Positions 1-11,683 of a stretch of 64,000 nt of DNA are shown here, piece by piece. The notes below the pieces were generated by a model. That model saw only the letters and a program-made list of their open reading frames with translations, was not told where the DNA came from and did no database searches. How positions within the stretch are numbered: position 1 is the first letter of the stretch; the number at the start of each line of letters is the position of its first letter. This DNA comes from Tilletia caries (taxonomy: Eukaryota > Basidiomycota > Exobasidiomycetes > Tilletiales > Tilletiaceae), in NCBI GenBank assembly GCA_032718865.1, contig JALUTQ010000045.1:434001-498000 (forward strand), given 5' to 3'. A program made the translations under genes and the position numbers.

Positions 1-172
1 GGGTGAACGACATCAAAGTCTGACGGAACCTAACTGAAAATAAATGTAAAAGGGCAACTCGACCTCGAACGCCTCGCTCGAGGAATATTCTGAATGATTT
101 TAAATATAAACGACTTCTCCATACTCCATTCACAGGGGTTTGGGGGTCGTTATTCCATAGAGGTAATAACGA

Positions 173-263
173 TGAATAACGATCGTTATTCAGGCCCGAA
201 TACACGAAAACTTGCGACACCTGTTCACCGCTGTTCATCTCCGTGAATAACGATCGTTATTCA
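173..263. repeat. Two identical 20-bp perfect palindromes (iterons)
   Basis: The sequence TGAATAACGATCGTTATTCA occurs at 173-192 and again at 244-263, 71 bp apart. It is its own reverse complement. A half-site (GTTATTCAC) follows directly at 265-273, and further GAATAAC/GTTATTC half-sites lie at 148-180 and near 785 and 855. The spacing and perfect symmetry resemble subterminal binding sites of a DNA transposon, but no flanking terminal repeat was found. Confidence 0.7.
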
Positions 264-684
264 CCGTTATTCACGCCGTGACCAAGTGTGAACAGGGGAG
301 GAACCAGCTAGCAAATTTAAGGCTCTCTCCAATAGATAAACTCTCCACCAGCGCACCATGGCAGCATTGAGCATTACATACGCATCACGTATCACGCATC
401 GTCCATCACGTCTCATCATGACCCGACGCGGTAGTCCACACTCTGGTCTGCCACGCACTCGTCCTGGTCAATCGAGCATGCCTGGTGCGGGGGAGTACAT
501 CCCTCTCCATCATACATACGTGTAGCAATACTGAAAAAAAACGAGGTTTTTGTGTCTTCAAAAAAAGCAACATCGTTTGGGCCAGGTATGAATTTTTTTC
601 AGATCCAGTGAAGACGCGTGGAGACCCTCGAAACCCACAAGATGGGCCGAAAACCGAGGAGTCTGGGCTGCCTCCGGAATACTA

Positions 685-812
685 GTACGGAACAGCGACG
701 AACAGCGACGAACAGCTGTGGTTGTTACGGGAGAAGTACTAACTATGAATAAGTACGAACAGCGGCGAACAGCGACGAACAGCTGTCGTTATTCCGGGAG
801 AAGTACTAACTC
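685..812 (+). repeat. Tandem pair of ~60-bp units built from GAACAGCGAC iterons
   Basis: Two units, about 685-742 and 753-812, share the order GTACG, GAACAGCGRC repeated, GAACAGCTG, then GGGAGAAGTACTAACT. Each unit itself contains two or three copies of GAACAGCGAC. The units differ by a few bases and lie about 10 bases apart. No coding potential is evident. Confidence 0.65.
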
Positions 813-2529
813 TGAACAGCGGGCGCAATTACATGTATTCACGTGTATTCACCAGTGAATAACACCCCTCAACCTCCAGTGATTTCTAATTTCTGGCTTC
901 TCTTGTTCATTCAATCTTTTGTTTATGCATTGTGAATTATGGTTTAACACTTAAAATTTAGTTATCAATGTTTATGATGTATGATTTATGATTTATTATA
1001 TATCTATTATTCCATAGATCTCATCCTTCACCAGATCTGGGCGCTGCATGTGCGAGTCTGTCGGTCTCGCCGATCCCAGTCCCAATAATCCGAGAAGTTC
1101 TGGACTTCCTCGTGTTGTGTGTTGATCGTAAATCGAACTACTGTTGCAGCGTCGAAATCGAATACTGACAACGCCAAGATCATCAACGAGGCAGGTTTCC
1201 GTAAATTTAAACCACTTCCAAGGGCTGGGCCATCAGCGGGGTCTCAGACCCCTTGTTCGAGACGCCGTCGCTTAAACAACATTTTATTTCGGGATCGTTA
1301 CAGCGGTTGATCTGCAACGCTAGCGACACTCGGTAGTGTCTGTCGAAATAAGACGATCATCTTCTGCGGATCTTAGCCGCCGGCTTGCGGGTTGCCAGTT
1401 CCGCGTTTTAGACTTTAGTTTCCGCAGGAACCACCCTTTGCTACATACATACATAAGCGGGGAAAATCGTAATTTTATTATCGGCCCAACATGTATGTAC
1501 GACATGTAGCTCTTGACGTGCATACTTATGCATGCATCCTCGCTCATGCTGCTGCTGGCATTACCTTCCACTGAACCTGGTTATCAACGAGCACCATTGC
1601 TCAACAATTATTTTTGTTTTGAACGTGAGCTCAAGCGCTCAAGCGCTCAAGCCTCAAGCCTCAAGGCGTGACTGCAGCCTGCCTGCAGGATTCGGTTTTC
1701 CCAGGCACCTCAGTTTGGCGATTGTGCATCTTGCTCTTCTATTAAACCGAATGCGTTGCGTCTGGGCATTATCGCTAATACGTCCGCCACGGGCCACTCG
1801 AATACGCCACCGTCTCCTCCGCATGCTCTCGCTCTCTCCCTTCTTCTTACACGCCACGTCTTCATGGGTATGTGCGCAACATATTGCTGGCGGCACCGCA
1901 GGTAGGAAGTGCGACAGAAAAGCAGGCAGGGATGGTCAAGCACGATTCGAGCGAAAGCAAGATGTAGACGACTAAATAATGGTGTCCAAAAGCGCACTTT
2001 GGATTCGTCAGAAGGGAGGCGACCTCTATCGCTCTATCTACACACACGTTATTGGTGTGGCGGATGACTGATAAAGCAGTACTAATGAATAATGAATCGC
2101 TATACCACTACTCCATATGGGCTTGATTGATTCATTTTTATTCCTTTATTCCTTTATTCCAGATTTCGAATGTTCGCCACACCTCCATGCGACGACTCAT
2201 CCGATTCGATTCCGTGCACACGTGTTGGCGAGGTCGAGTATAAGGACTTCCTACTGTTCGTTGTCCTCACTGCCTGCCTCTACCTCGTACAACGTCAATG
2301 CTTTCGTCCACACTTCTCACCGTAAGTCCAAGCGATGAGCAGTCGAGGCGTCCGACAAGGCTTCGAGATAAGGCGACGGCTGTTGGCTGGGATGATCAAT
2401 GATTCCAACCATGGAATGATGGAAGTATCGAATCCACGGGCCACCCAATCGCGTTCACTTGCATGAAGCCTTCTGACAGTGGTTCGATCGGACTGCCTTG
2501 CGTGGCCTGTCAGCGCATCGCCTGGCGAA

Positions 2530-3519
2530 ATGTCCAGACTTCCGCCCGTCACCCTTCTGGCTCTGCTGACTTTCTTCCCTCCCTCGTGCAACGCAACTCT
2601 GTTGTCGAATCGAATAATGGGCCCTTGACCCTTTCTCATAGCGTCGCTCTGAGGTAGAGTGTCCTCGCTCTCCTATGTATGCCGGCGAGCTGACTCTTCT
2701 TTTTCATCCAGGCAGACAGCGGCTGAGGAAGAATTGACGATTGATTCTATCTCAATCTCTGCAGGTGACATCGTTGGCACGGTCCAAAATCCAGACGCTG
2801 CCTTGGATTGGAGCTGAGCTCAGGCTTCCTGGCCGACACGTTTCCACCCAATCGAACTTCCATGACCCCGAGGGAACGTCCATCTTCAGCTGGTCCTCAC
2901 TTACTGCTCACTACCAGGCGTCGAGCGAAGCGGAGGCCAACCGCAAGCCGGGCACATGGGCCGATACTCCGTTCAGTTCCTCGAACCAGACTCGACGCGC
3001 CCACCTCGAACTCGCAACGTGATGGTTGAGCTGAAATGGCATCGCGCCTCGACATCGGGAGGTCGATTCGGTCTGCTTCCAGCCGGACTGTCCTCATCAC
3101 CTTGCACGGCCGAACCTGCTTCGGCCCACTGAAGTTATCAGCTTCAAAGACGTCGTCGACTCGACGTGCGGTACCTTCCTGGTTTTCAGCAGTCGGACCG
3201 CGTCTCGTCCTCTGTATTCCCACGCTGGTCACGCCTCGGGCGTCATCCGACAAATGGTCAGCTATCGGATACTGGAGCATGGGCCTATGCTGGGTTCTTC
3301 AAAGATGTCCGGTGAGTTTGCCTGACAACCCCCTCTTGTTCGCAACCGTTCTCACTTGGCCAGGGAAGGAAATAGTCACGACCTAATAGTCACGACCTTC
3401 CGCTCCGCAGGACCTGCCGCGACCTCGCAGCGTGGAGGCAGCCCCAGGGACTGCATCATGGGGATTCTGTTCTTCCACCCCAACCTCTACCGCGAGCTCC
3501 CGTGTCTTCAAAATGAGCA
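2530..3519 (+). other. Unresolved 5' region of the Scj1-like gene
   Basis: An ATG at 2530 opens a short frame (MSRLPPVTLLALLTFFPPSC) that reads like an ER signal peptide but stops near 2628. A second open frame from about 3033 to 3306 has no ATG at its start and no similarity I recognise. I searched all three forward frames for a J-domain (HPD motif, G/F-rich linker) and found none. The region may hold exons I cannot join, or a decayed 5' end of the gene downstream. Confidence 0.3.
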
Positions 3520-4486
3520 ATGACGCCCTCGCCGTCGAAAGTGGCGCGTGAAATCGACGCACAACGCACGGACCTCGATCCACTGGGGATCCACACGGCC
3601 AAAGCAGATCCAAAAAGCGGATCCTTGGATCGCGACGGAAGTGGCGCCCGTTCCAAGAGCGACATTCACACCTGCGAAACCTGTCAAGGCCGAGGCATCC
3701 GTCTCATCCGACAGCAAATCATGCCCGGCTTCACCACCCAGGCCCAGGTCACCTGCGACCAGTGTGGCGGCCAGGGCAAAGTCATCAAGCACGCCTGCAC
3801 AACCTGTCACGGTCGTAAGCTCAAGACAGAAAAGAGTGAGATTCAGGTCGAGGTCGAGCCTGGGATGAAGGAAGGAGAGGAGATCACCTTTGACGGTGAT
3901 TCAGACGAGGGACCCGATTTCGAAGCCGGCGACGTCGTCGTTAAATTAACGTGAGTTCTTCGTCGAACCTTCTCAGGGACCTTAGTACCCATCTTGTTGC
4001 CTGGGAGCCCAATGTTCCGACTGCTGACGGATAAGCTCCGGATTCCTTTCCTCCAGTGCCACCCGTAACAAGGGAGACTTCCGCCGGCGTGATATCCACT
4101 TATACACCACCTACGCCATCGGGCTCGACGACGCCCTCCTCGGATTCGAACACTCCATTCCACACATGGACGGTCACAACATCACCCTGAAACGGACGAG
4201 CGTCACCCAACCGGGCCACGTCGACACCATTCGCGAGGAAGGCATGCCGATTCGGGAAAACGGCGTGGTACATGGGCATGGCAACTTGTACGTCGAGTAC
4301 CAAGTCGTCCTTCCCGAGCGTGTCGATGGCGATCTGCGAACAGGTGAGCTACAGTGCCCGTATGGAAATGACCTTCTCCCGCCTTGGGGCGTATTTTTAC
4401 TGATAACCATCCCCTGCCCATCTGCAGCGCTTCAAAGAGTCTTTGGACGCAAGCAAGGGACTAAGGATACACACGAGGAACTCTGA
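3520..4486 (+). CDS. Scj1-like ER Hsp40 (DnaJ zinc-finger/C-terminal part), 5' end unresolved
   Basis: Exons 3520-3950, 4057-4343 and 4428-4486; both introns are GTGAG...CAG and phase is kept. The protein shows three DnaJ-type zinc motifs, CETCQGRG, CDQCGGQG and CTTCHGRK. Peptide-binding strands follow (VEPGMKEGEEITF, then GDVVVKL and IHLYTTYAIGLDDALLGF). It ends in HEEL, an ER-retention signal of the HDEL/KDEL type. That matches Scj1, the soluble ER-lumen co-chaperone of BiP/Kar2. The first zinc motif expected before SGARSKSDIHTC is missing: the frame reads LDRDGSGA where a CxxCxGSGA is usual. No J-domain is visible upstream. The start at 3520 is only the first ATG in frame; conserved sequence begins near 3645. 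It could be a truncated gene or a pseudogene. Confidence 0.6.
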
Positions 4487-5152
4487 TTAGCCGACAACTT
4501 CTTGTTTGCAATTTGAAGCCCCATAATAAAGCACAGGCTGCTGGTTGTTTCTGATAGGAACTTTCCCTTCGTAGACGTAGTTGAATTGGGAATGGGAGAG
4601 AAGTGTCGAACAGCAGGCGGGCGGGCGGGCTAATCACGTGGAAGATGAAGAAAGGAGTAAAGACAAGGAGATAGGGAGAGAGAGTACGCGCCAGATTTGA
4701 ATCCGAAGAAAGGGGAACGGTCCAAGTCGAGTTGAACGAGAAGTGTGACTGGGGAAGAGGGGGCGGAGAAGGGAGTGTACTGATTGTCGCGGTTGGAGGG
4801 CGGGGGTTGGAGAGCCGAAAAAAGCAGCCACACTTCTAAGAGTTTGCGCGTGACCTAGGAAGAAGCCGGACCCACACTTGACGCGTCCAGGTGCCGAAAC
4901 GGTCCTTGTCCGAAGCCCTGACAACGCTCGCTGCGCTGGAGAAGGAAGAGGCAGGAGGAGTCGGGCCGGGCCGGGTAGAAATATACTTACGGAGACTGCA
5001 TCCACGAACAAGGGGCGGACGATCCAAAAAAAAACTAGGTCTGTGTTCGAGGGAAGATGAAAATGCGGAGGAATCGGCGGAAGGTGAGATTTGCATTGTT
5101 GGATTGGTCGAGTCGAGGGGCGGAAAGGAAGGAGGGGCAGAATAGATAATGT
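4487..5152. other. Convergent intergenic region
   Basis: This is the space between the 3' ends of the Scj1-like gene (plus strand) and the SSUH2-like gene (minus strand). It contains an AATAAA-like signal at about 4525 (ataataaagc), which may serve the plus-strand gene, a short GGGC iteration at 4618-4630, and purine-rich low-complexity sequence. Open frames here are not supported. Confidence 0.5.
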
Positions 5153-7568
5153 TCAAGCGGCAACACCGGGCAAGTACTGCGCCGACGCGTTGCGTGGCAA
5201 AGGCGGCGCGACAGGCGATAACGTGCCTACAGCCGGGCTCGTCGTTCCAGACGAGCTCTTGCGACGGCTGAAAAGTTTGGACATCGACGAAGACCGAAGC
5301 TTCGACAACGATTTGACCGAACCATTTGACTGCTCGTACGAGAACGCCGGCTGCAGTCCACTCTGTGTGGACAGATCCGGGTTGTTGAGGTAGCCAGGCG
5401 AGCTGAGGGCCGAGTTCATCGCAGACGAAGCGCCGCGGAAAGAGCCTGCGAGGTTGTTTGAGCTCTGGCGGGGTGAAAGGTGGCCAGGAGTGTGCGCAGG
5501 TGTCATGCGGCGGCTCTGCGAGGGCGTGCCAGCTCGGCTGTTGGCGCGGCTCCTGCTAACCATCTCGTACGGGGTAGCTGTGGGATCAGAAGGAACGACG
5601 AAGTAACGCGTCTCTGCGAGCGAAGGGTCCTCCATCTCGGTCGGGATGCTTTGGTTGCTGTACGCCCGACGCGTATATTCGTCGATACTGTCCTCGCCTG
5701 TCATCTTGCCCTTCTTCCACTTCACATTGAGAGGTCGGACAACGCTGACGGTACGAATCACAGATCGCTCCCAAAAGCAACGCGCCATGACGGGAACGAC
5801 TGGGACCGAGTCGGTTGTTTGGTCGTCGCAGAGCTTGTAGGCGGCCTTGCAAACTTTGTCGACTGCGCATTCGCGCACAGCTTCAACCGTCTCCGGAACT
5901 TCGCCCGTTCGCTCATCCTGAAGGAGGCTGACCGGAATTGGAGGCAGCTCCACAGCTTTCAGCTTGACCTCGACGACGTATCCGACCTGGGTTTGACCAG
6001 CCCCCTCGCATTCGTGGCATGCAACCGTGCCCGCATTATTGCAGTCGTTGCATTGGTACACGTTCTTTCCTTTGCACTCATTGCAAGTCTTCCCACCTCG
6101 TCGCTTTCCGGTACCGTCGCACCAGAAGCAGCTGTCGGCTTGAATGCCGGAGCATCCTGTGCAAACCTCCTTGCAGGTGCCGTGACACGCTGCAGTGATC
6201 ACAAGAACAAGGTCAGTCAATGGCAACCGGAGCTATGCGAGCGTGATAATCAGCTTCTCCAAGAAGTACATACCTAGACAGTCGGCATTCATTTGGTAAT
6301 CAGGCAGTTGGAAAGTCTTCTTGTTCTTTCGCTTTCCTCCGGCAAGGATGGTGGATACGTCGATAGGGAGCAGCCAAGGACTGGGCATGACGGGAAGTGG
6401 TTGAACGCTTTCACCTTCTTGGACCTTGCCGATCTTGCGGAATTGGCCCTTACGGCTCTCGATGACAATCTGAGCCTTGATAACGCTTCGTACGTCCTCC
6501 TTCTCCAGGTTCAGGATTAAGCTTCGTTCACGGGCAGCTTGCTCTTCTGGGCCGGCGGATCGAAGCTTGGGCTCCATTGCTGGTGGAGGTGCGCCAGGCT
6601 TCCGTGCCTTGATGACTGGCTCCGGGGGCTGGACGAGGAAAGGGAACTTCTTGACGAGGTCGCTTCTGATCTCCCGCATGGACAATTCTGGCACGGGGAT
6701 ATCGACACAAGTAAAGGCAACATCTGCTGGTTGGAGTCGCGAGCTGAGTTCCTCGAAGACAGAGGATCCTCGGTCGCCTGCCTCGTATGAGCCGGACATC
6801 TGCTGGGCCGACTGCAGCTCGGTGATCTGGTCTTGTAGCTCTGAGGAGAAGTAGCCGTCGGTCTCTTCGTGGGAAATGTGATCCAGCTGGGCCTGCTGGG
6901 GCTGGTGCAAATGCTGCTCGTGGTACTGGTGCAACTGAGGTACCGAGTGCTTGACCTCTTCCTGCTGGTGATACTGATGCTCATGAGGAAGCTTTTGCTC
7001 TTGCTGCTGCTCGGGGTATTGTCGGATGTGCTGCGCTTGAGCGAATTGCTGCTCCGGGTGGTAATGCTGCTGGTACTGTTGTTGCTGCTCAAAGGTCTTT
7101 GGCACATATGTGATCGGAGGAGATGGGTGGGATGGCGGCCCGACGTTGAAGCGACGCTCTTGGTCGAAGCTAGCGTCGGATCGGGGAGTCTTTGGCGAAC
7201 CGTCGGAGGAGACAGATCCACCGCTCGACAAGTTGTCGCCGCGGTGGAGGGCAGGACTGAGCAGGTCCAGTCGGTTTGTCGAGTATACGAGCTGGGGAGT
7301 TGACATGGGTGAGTTGGTGAAGCTGCTGGGGCTATCGTAAGCCTCTGTGGCTGTGGAGAAGGGTGAGCGATACATAAGTGTGAGTGCACGGATCTCATTG
7401 CGAACGCGGGGCTGCGACGTCAAGCTCACGGTCATGCTGGTACTGGTCGCGGAGGTATGAGGGATCGCTGGGTGAGCCTGGGATCTGCATGGTCATGCTG
7501 GACCCTCGATAGTGTTGCGCCCGGACTGCTCGCGGGGGAAGGCCCTGTGGCTGCTGTTCGTTGTTCAT
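5153..7568 (-). CDS. SSUH2-like protein with DnaJ-type cysteine repeats
   Basis: Minus-strand exons 7568-7430, 7350-6274 and 6189-5153, with introns of 79 and 84 bp (GTGAGC...CAG and GTATGT...CAG), give 750 aa. Residues ~90-200 are very rich in Gln and His (QQQQYQQHYHPEQQ and similar). Residues ~250-395 hold the conserved SSUH2-type core (for example VAFTCVDIPVPELSMREIRS). Residues ~400-470 carry a cysteine array: DCLACHGTCKEVCTGCSG, CFWCDGTG, CNECKG, CNDCNNAG and CHECEGAG. The C-terminal ~150 residues are Ser/Pro-rich and probably disordered. SSUH2 family members are conserved from fungi to animals but have no established biochemical role; zinc binding is inferred from the cysteines. The ATG at 7568 was chosen because the first intron closes the frame. 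Confidence 0.8.
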
Positions 7569-8425
7569 GGCGGACGGAGAGAAGCGGCAACGAGCCGGAG
7601 TAAGGTCGCTGTGGGAAGGAGAGTTGGGGGTATTGATGGGAGTGCAGGGTGGCGGTGGTGGTGGTGAGTGCGAGGGCGAGTTTGATTGGGAAGTGAGATG
7701 AGCACCGGATATGGGGATTGGGGGGCGTGGAAGAAGAGAAGCGATCAGCGATCAGCGAGTAGTGCAGCTAATCTCGGCGCACGTTGGGATGAGCCGGGCT
7801 TGAGGTGGGCGCAAAGTGTAAGGTTCGATGGGGATTATTCCCGCAGCACCGCTGTACGACGTGTTAATCCGTTATTACTGCAGCTTCAGAAATCAGAACT
7901 GGCACGGAGATGACGTCCGGCTTCCGAGTGGGTGCGACCGTCAAGAAGGAGTTGTCGTCCCAGGTTACAGTTTAGGGATAATTGCCCTTAGCTTGGACCT
8001 AACGCTTAGACGCCTGGACGAAACGAGACGACAGTCGATACTCGATATTAGCGAGACCGCTGTGCTGCTGTGCGGCTCACTGCTTGCTGCCACCTCGTTG
8101 AACAGTCGTCCAGCGCGTCCTAAGTCTTTGAATCGATCGTTGACTGGCAATGTGCCTCAACTCCCGTAATCCTGTATTGCGGCCAGATTCGAAAAGAGAG
8201 GATCTGCACGGGCGAGATAGACGGCGGTAGAGTGGGAGACTGATTACTGATTAGAGAGATCGCGCTCGGAGAGATGGAAGCAAAATGGGCCAAGGCAGGT
8301 GAGGTGAAACGCAAGCAGGGGTACAGAAAACATAAGCCAAAATAAAAAGCCCAAACGCCGGAACCAATCTGCCAGGCATTATTATTGCGCGATAGGGAAA
8401 TTGACCCACACTCCCACCCCGCCTA
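7569..8425. other. Upstream region of the SSUH2-like gene
   Basis: Non-coding as far as I can see. It holds the presumed promoter of the minus-strand SSUH2-like gene and ends at the left terminus of the TIR element at 8428. No promoter motif stands out. Confidence 0.4.
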
Positions 8426-9038
8426 TACACTGCCAATGGTCGGCCGCTCTGGGTCAAGCCTGTGGGGCCCAAATGGTCAGGACCTTATTAGTGAAAAGGC
8501 TTTGACAATACATGGAGAAGGGAGGTCCGCGAGACTTTTGAAAAATGGCCTTGAACAAGCCTTTGACAAATTTTTCCTGGCACAGTCCCTCAGGCAGATG
8601 CTTGTCGCAGGCTCACAGAAATCCTTGGAGGAGCCTCCGCCATAAGCCTGTTGAAAGACTTACCGGGCCACTAGAAAGGCTTGACCAAGCATTCCTCGAC
8701 GGGTCGCCCTGCTTCTGGATCCCGCACCAGTATGGCCCAAGCTCAAGTCGACGCGTGTGCGCGCATGGGCCTCTCCGCCTCGCACCTTTGCCCCTTTCGC
8801 CCCTCCACGGACCACTCCAACTCTCTTCTTCACCACCACAGCATCCCACACATGACACACGGCTAACCACATCCTCAACTTCACAGCCCACAGTCCGCGT
8901 TATGTCTTCCTTACCCACCCCCTCTTATCCTCCTCACTCCCTCACTGACCTCCAATCCACCGCACTATCAGCTCAAGGCTCACCGCTCACCAGCACGCGC
9001 CGTTCACTGTGAGTTGCGAGTCTCAGATCCTCATCTTT

Positions 9039-9330
9039 TGTAATAGACTAGCTATACAAGTGCTTCAGAGTTGTGATTCCATGTCCGGAGCAAGTAAGTA
9101 CAAGTGCAGGGAGCAGCGAGAAGGTGACGAGCACGAGAGAGGGAAGGCACTCGGCCGAGAGAGGACAAAGGGAAAGGTAGCGACGTGAGGGGAGCGAGCA
9201 AGAAAGATAAGAGAGAAAGGGAGATAAGATAGTGAGTCCACGTGGAGTTGCCACGTGGAGCCACTATCTCCGGAAGCGAGAGCAGTAGAGAAAAAAAAGA
9301 AAGAAAGAAAGGCCTGACCCGTCTAGCACA
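9039..9330 (-). repeat. LTR (downstream, 3' LTR of the element)
   Basis: 292 bp, starting TGTAATAGAC and ending GTCTAGCACA on the plus strand. It is identical by eye to the other LTR except for a longer A-run (eight A versus five) near 9290. Near-identity of the LTRs implies recent insertion. Confidence 0.93.
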
Positions 9331-9803
9331 TCCCCGCGTCGAGCAGAACGTCCGTCTCGGGACGAACGACCAGCCTGGACAACGCATCAGCATTGGTGTG
9401 TGTGGTGCCTGGCCGATGAACGAAGCGCAGATGCGCGAGATGCGGCATCAGCTGCGCCCGGCAACGCGAAATCACCGGTCCATAGCGCGCCCCGGCCGAA
9501 CTCGTGAGCATCGCCCCCAACGGAGCGTGATCCGTCACCACGGTTACGTCGGCCCCCTCCAACAAGTGGAGGAATCGCCCAAAAGCCCACGCAAGGCACG
9601 ACAGCTCCAGCTCAGGCGCGACAAGCTTTTTGCTCCGATGGCATGGTCAACCGGGACAAGAAGGCGACAGGTCGCTCCGTCAAGATCACCGTCCGGCCAT
9701 CAACCTCGAGACGCCGAGCGCGATGGAGCGGACCACGCAAAGCATCGTACAACGAGGACGACATAGCATGGACGCGCGCCGACACGTCATACTCTCGCAA
9801 CAC
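9323..9803 (-). pseudogene. Displaced RNase H core abutting the LTR
   Basis: Read on the minus strand, this stretch encodes ARRLEVDGRTVILTERPVAF, then after a one-base shift at a T5 run (9627-9631) PELELSCLAWAF, VVTDHAPLGAML and HRPGTTHTNADALSRL. These are the second, third and fourth acidic blocks of a Gypsy-type RNase H (Glu in ELEL, Asp in TDH, Asp in NADALSR). The normal place for this core is between RT and integrase; here it lies after integrase, and its last codons run into the LTR. The first RNase H block (LYVDAS) is near 11270. Only a weak LYDA-like trace precedes the core here. Confidence 0.7.
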
Positions 9804-9825
9804 ACCCGGAGTGCGCCGAGCCCGC

Positions 9826-11683
9826 GGGGGGGACGAGGAACCGGAGAGGAAGCACGAGAAGACGGTGCGAAAGGAGAAGCAGGCGCAACCCGATCAGCGT
9901 CCTCGACGGGCGAACCCGCACGGTGAGTGACGTACGGATCCTCATCCCCAGGGACAGCATCCAACTGACTGACCGCAAACGTGTCTCCAATCCTCAGGTC
10001 CGCCGGCAGCTCCAACCGCACCCGGTGGTCACTAAGGACCGCACTGATCCGGAAAGGACCCATCTTCTGCGGCGCCAGCTTATTCTCCTGGGAACCCGGA
10101 ATCGGTCGATCCGGCAAACGCACAAAGACGGCATCCCCTACAGCATACGAGGGCAACGGCGCCCGGACCGCATCATAGCGCGCTTTTTGAGCGCGACGAG
10201 CTTCCGCCAGCGAGGCACGAGCATCCTCCAACCGCGCTCCCGCCGCCGTCAACCGCTCAACAAATGATCCGACACCCTCATGCTCTTGCGCATCAAAGAC
10301 GGCGTGTACCACATCCGGATGGGCAACGAAGACCAGGTCGAACGGACAAACGCCGGTGGACACGGACGGGGTGGAATTCATCGCCAACTCCGCGGCAGGT
10401 ACGGCGCGCTTGTCCCAATGAGCACGGGAGTCCAAGCACAACGTCTGCAGGACGCGCTTGACGGTCTGGATAGACCGTTCGACCGGGTTGGCTTGGTGGT
10501 GATGAGGGACCGACGGCGACAACACAGCTCCCAGCGACGTCGCTAAGGCAGACATAACGACGCCGGACAACCGCGCTTCCGAGTCCGGGATCAAGCGACT
10601 CGGTCGCCATCCGTAACGGAGCACGCGGTCGCTGAGGATAGCGGCGACACCCTCAGCCGTGACCGACGCGGCGCACGGCTCGAGCAGGATCATGCGCGAG
10701 AACAGGTCCAACACCACAAGGACGGCATCATTACCAGCCCTCGACCGCGGGAAACCCAGCAATAAGTCCACCGAGATGGACTGGAACGGGAGGGAGGCGT
10801 CATCCTCGACATCTAACCGTCCGGTCCGGCGTGCCAACTTCGTTGCAACGCAAGGTGGGCAATGCTTAACCCAGGCTCGAACAGCAACTGACAGCGCCGG
10901 ACGCCAGAAATGTCGCCGAACAGCCAGATACGTCTTGGTGAATCCGAAGTGACCGCGTTGATCATGGACGGTGCGAAGGATGTCCGGAACACCGCCTTCG
11001 GGTAGCGCGAGCAGCCCATCTTGGCGGCGAATGAGGAGACCATCCTGCATCACCCACTCAGGCTCCTCAACACCAGCATCCAGAGCGCGAAGGATTGGGC
11101 CAAAGTGGCGGTCTCGACATAGCCAGGCATGCCAACGCTCGCGTGCGACCGTGGATGGAAGCAACGAGGACTGCTGCACGGGAATCGCTGCAGCGGAAAG
11201 CGACACAGCCGGTGCCGGATCATCCACCTCAAAGACCTGGTGCAATACCGCACCAAAACCATCCTTACTCGCGTCCACGTAAAGCACATAAGGCCGAGCG
11301 GGATCCGGATGCGCGAGGACCGGCGGAGAAGCAATCGCCCTCTTCAACGTCTCGAACGCGGCGTCCTGCTCGTCACCCCACGGAATCTCGACCCTATCCG
11401 CAGAGGCAGGGGACCCATCGGTCGCGACGAGCCGAGTGCGATCCCCACACCGCTCATACCGCCATCCCCGTGTCAAGGCGGTCAATGGGGCCGCAACGGT
11501 TGCAAATCGAGGAATGAACGAGCGGTAGTACCCAAAGAGCCCCATGGCATGGTACAGTTGCCGCAACGTCTTTGGTCGAGCCAAATCCAACACAGCACGA
11601 GCACGATCGGACCAGACCGCCACCCCCCCGCGCCGGACACCTTCCTCCCGAGTAGCGTCAGGGACGGCACGCCGAAGGTGCAC
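9826..11683 (-). CDS. pol, part 2: RT end, RNase H start and integrase
   Basis: This minus-strand frame begins with the RT connection region (LYHAMGLFGYYRSFIPRF). It continues with YVLYVDASKDGFGAVLHQ, the first strand pair of RNase H with its catalytic Asp, and then jumps to linker sequence (VFEVDDPAPAV), so the rest of RNase H is missing here. Integrase follows: an HHCC zinc domain (HDQRGHFGFTKTYLAVRRHF, then CPPC), the catalytic Asp in ISVDLLLGF, the second Asp in LIPDSEARL, and Glu in ANPVERSIQ, 34 residues later. A GPFRISAVLSDHRVRLELP segment is the usual C-terminal beta-barrel. The frame breaks at a G7 run (9826-9832). Confidence 0.8.

Larger units (their letters stand above)
1..2529. 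other. Repeat-rich region without a supported gene
   Basis: I found no open frame here that resembles a protein. The first ~900 bases are AT-richer than the rest of the window and full of GAATAAC, GTTATTC and GAACAGC words (see the separate repeat entries). Around 1630-1665 there is a short CTCAAG/CGCTCAAG iteration. From about 2100 the sequence becomes pyrimidine-rich, with short splice-like signals such as a GTAAGT near 2322, but nothing I can assemble into a protein. Confidence 0.5.

Noticed and set aside
6517..7398. 293-codon second minus-strand frame in the SSUH2-like gene
   Set aside because: Ser-rich alternate frame of the Gln/His-rich exon; only the chosen frame splices into the cysteine array.
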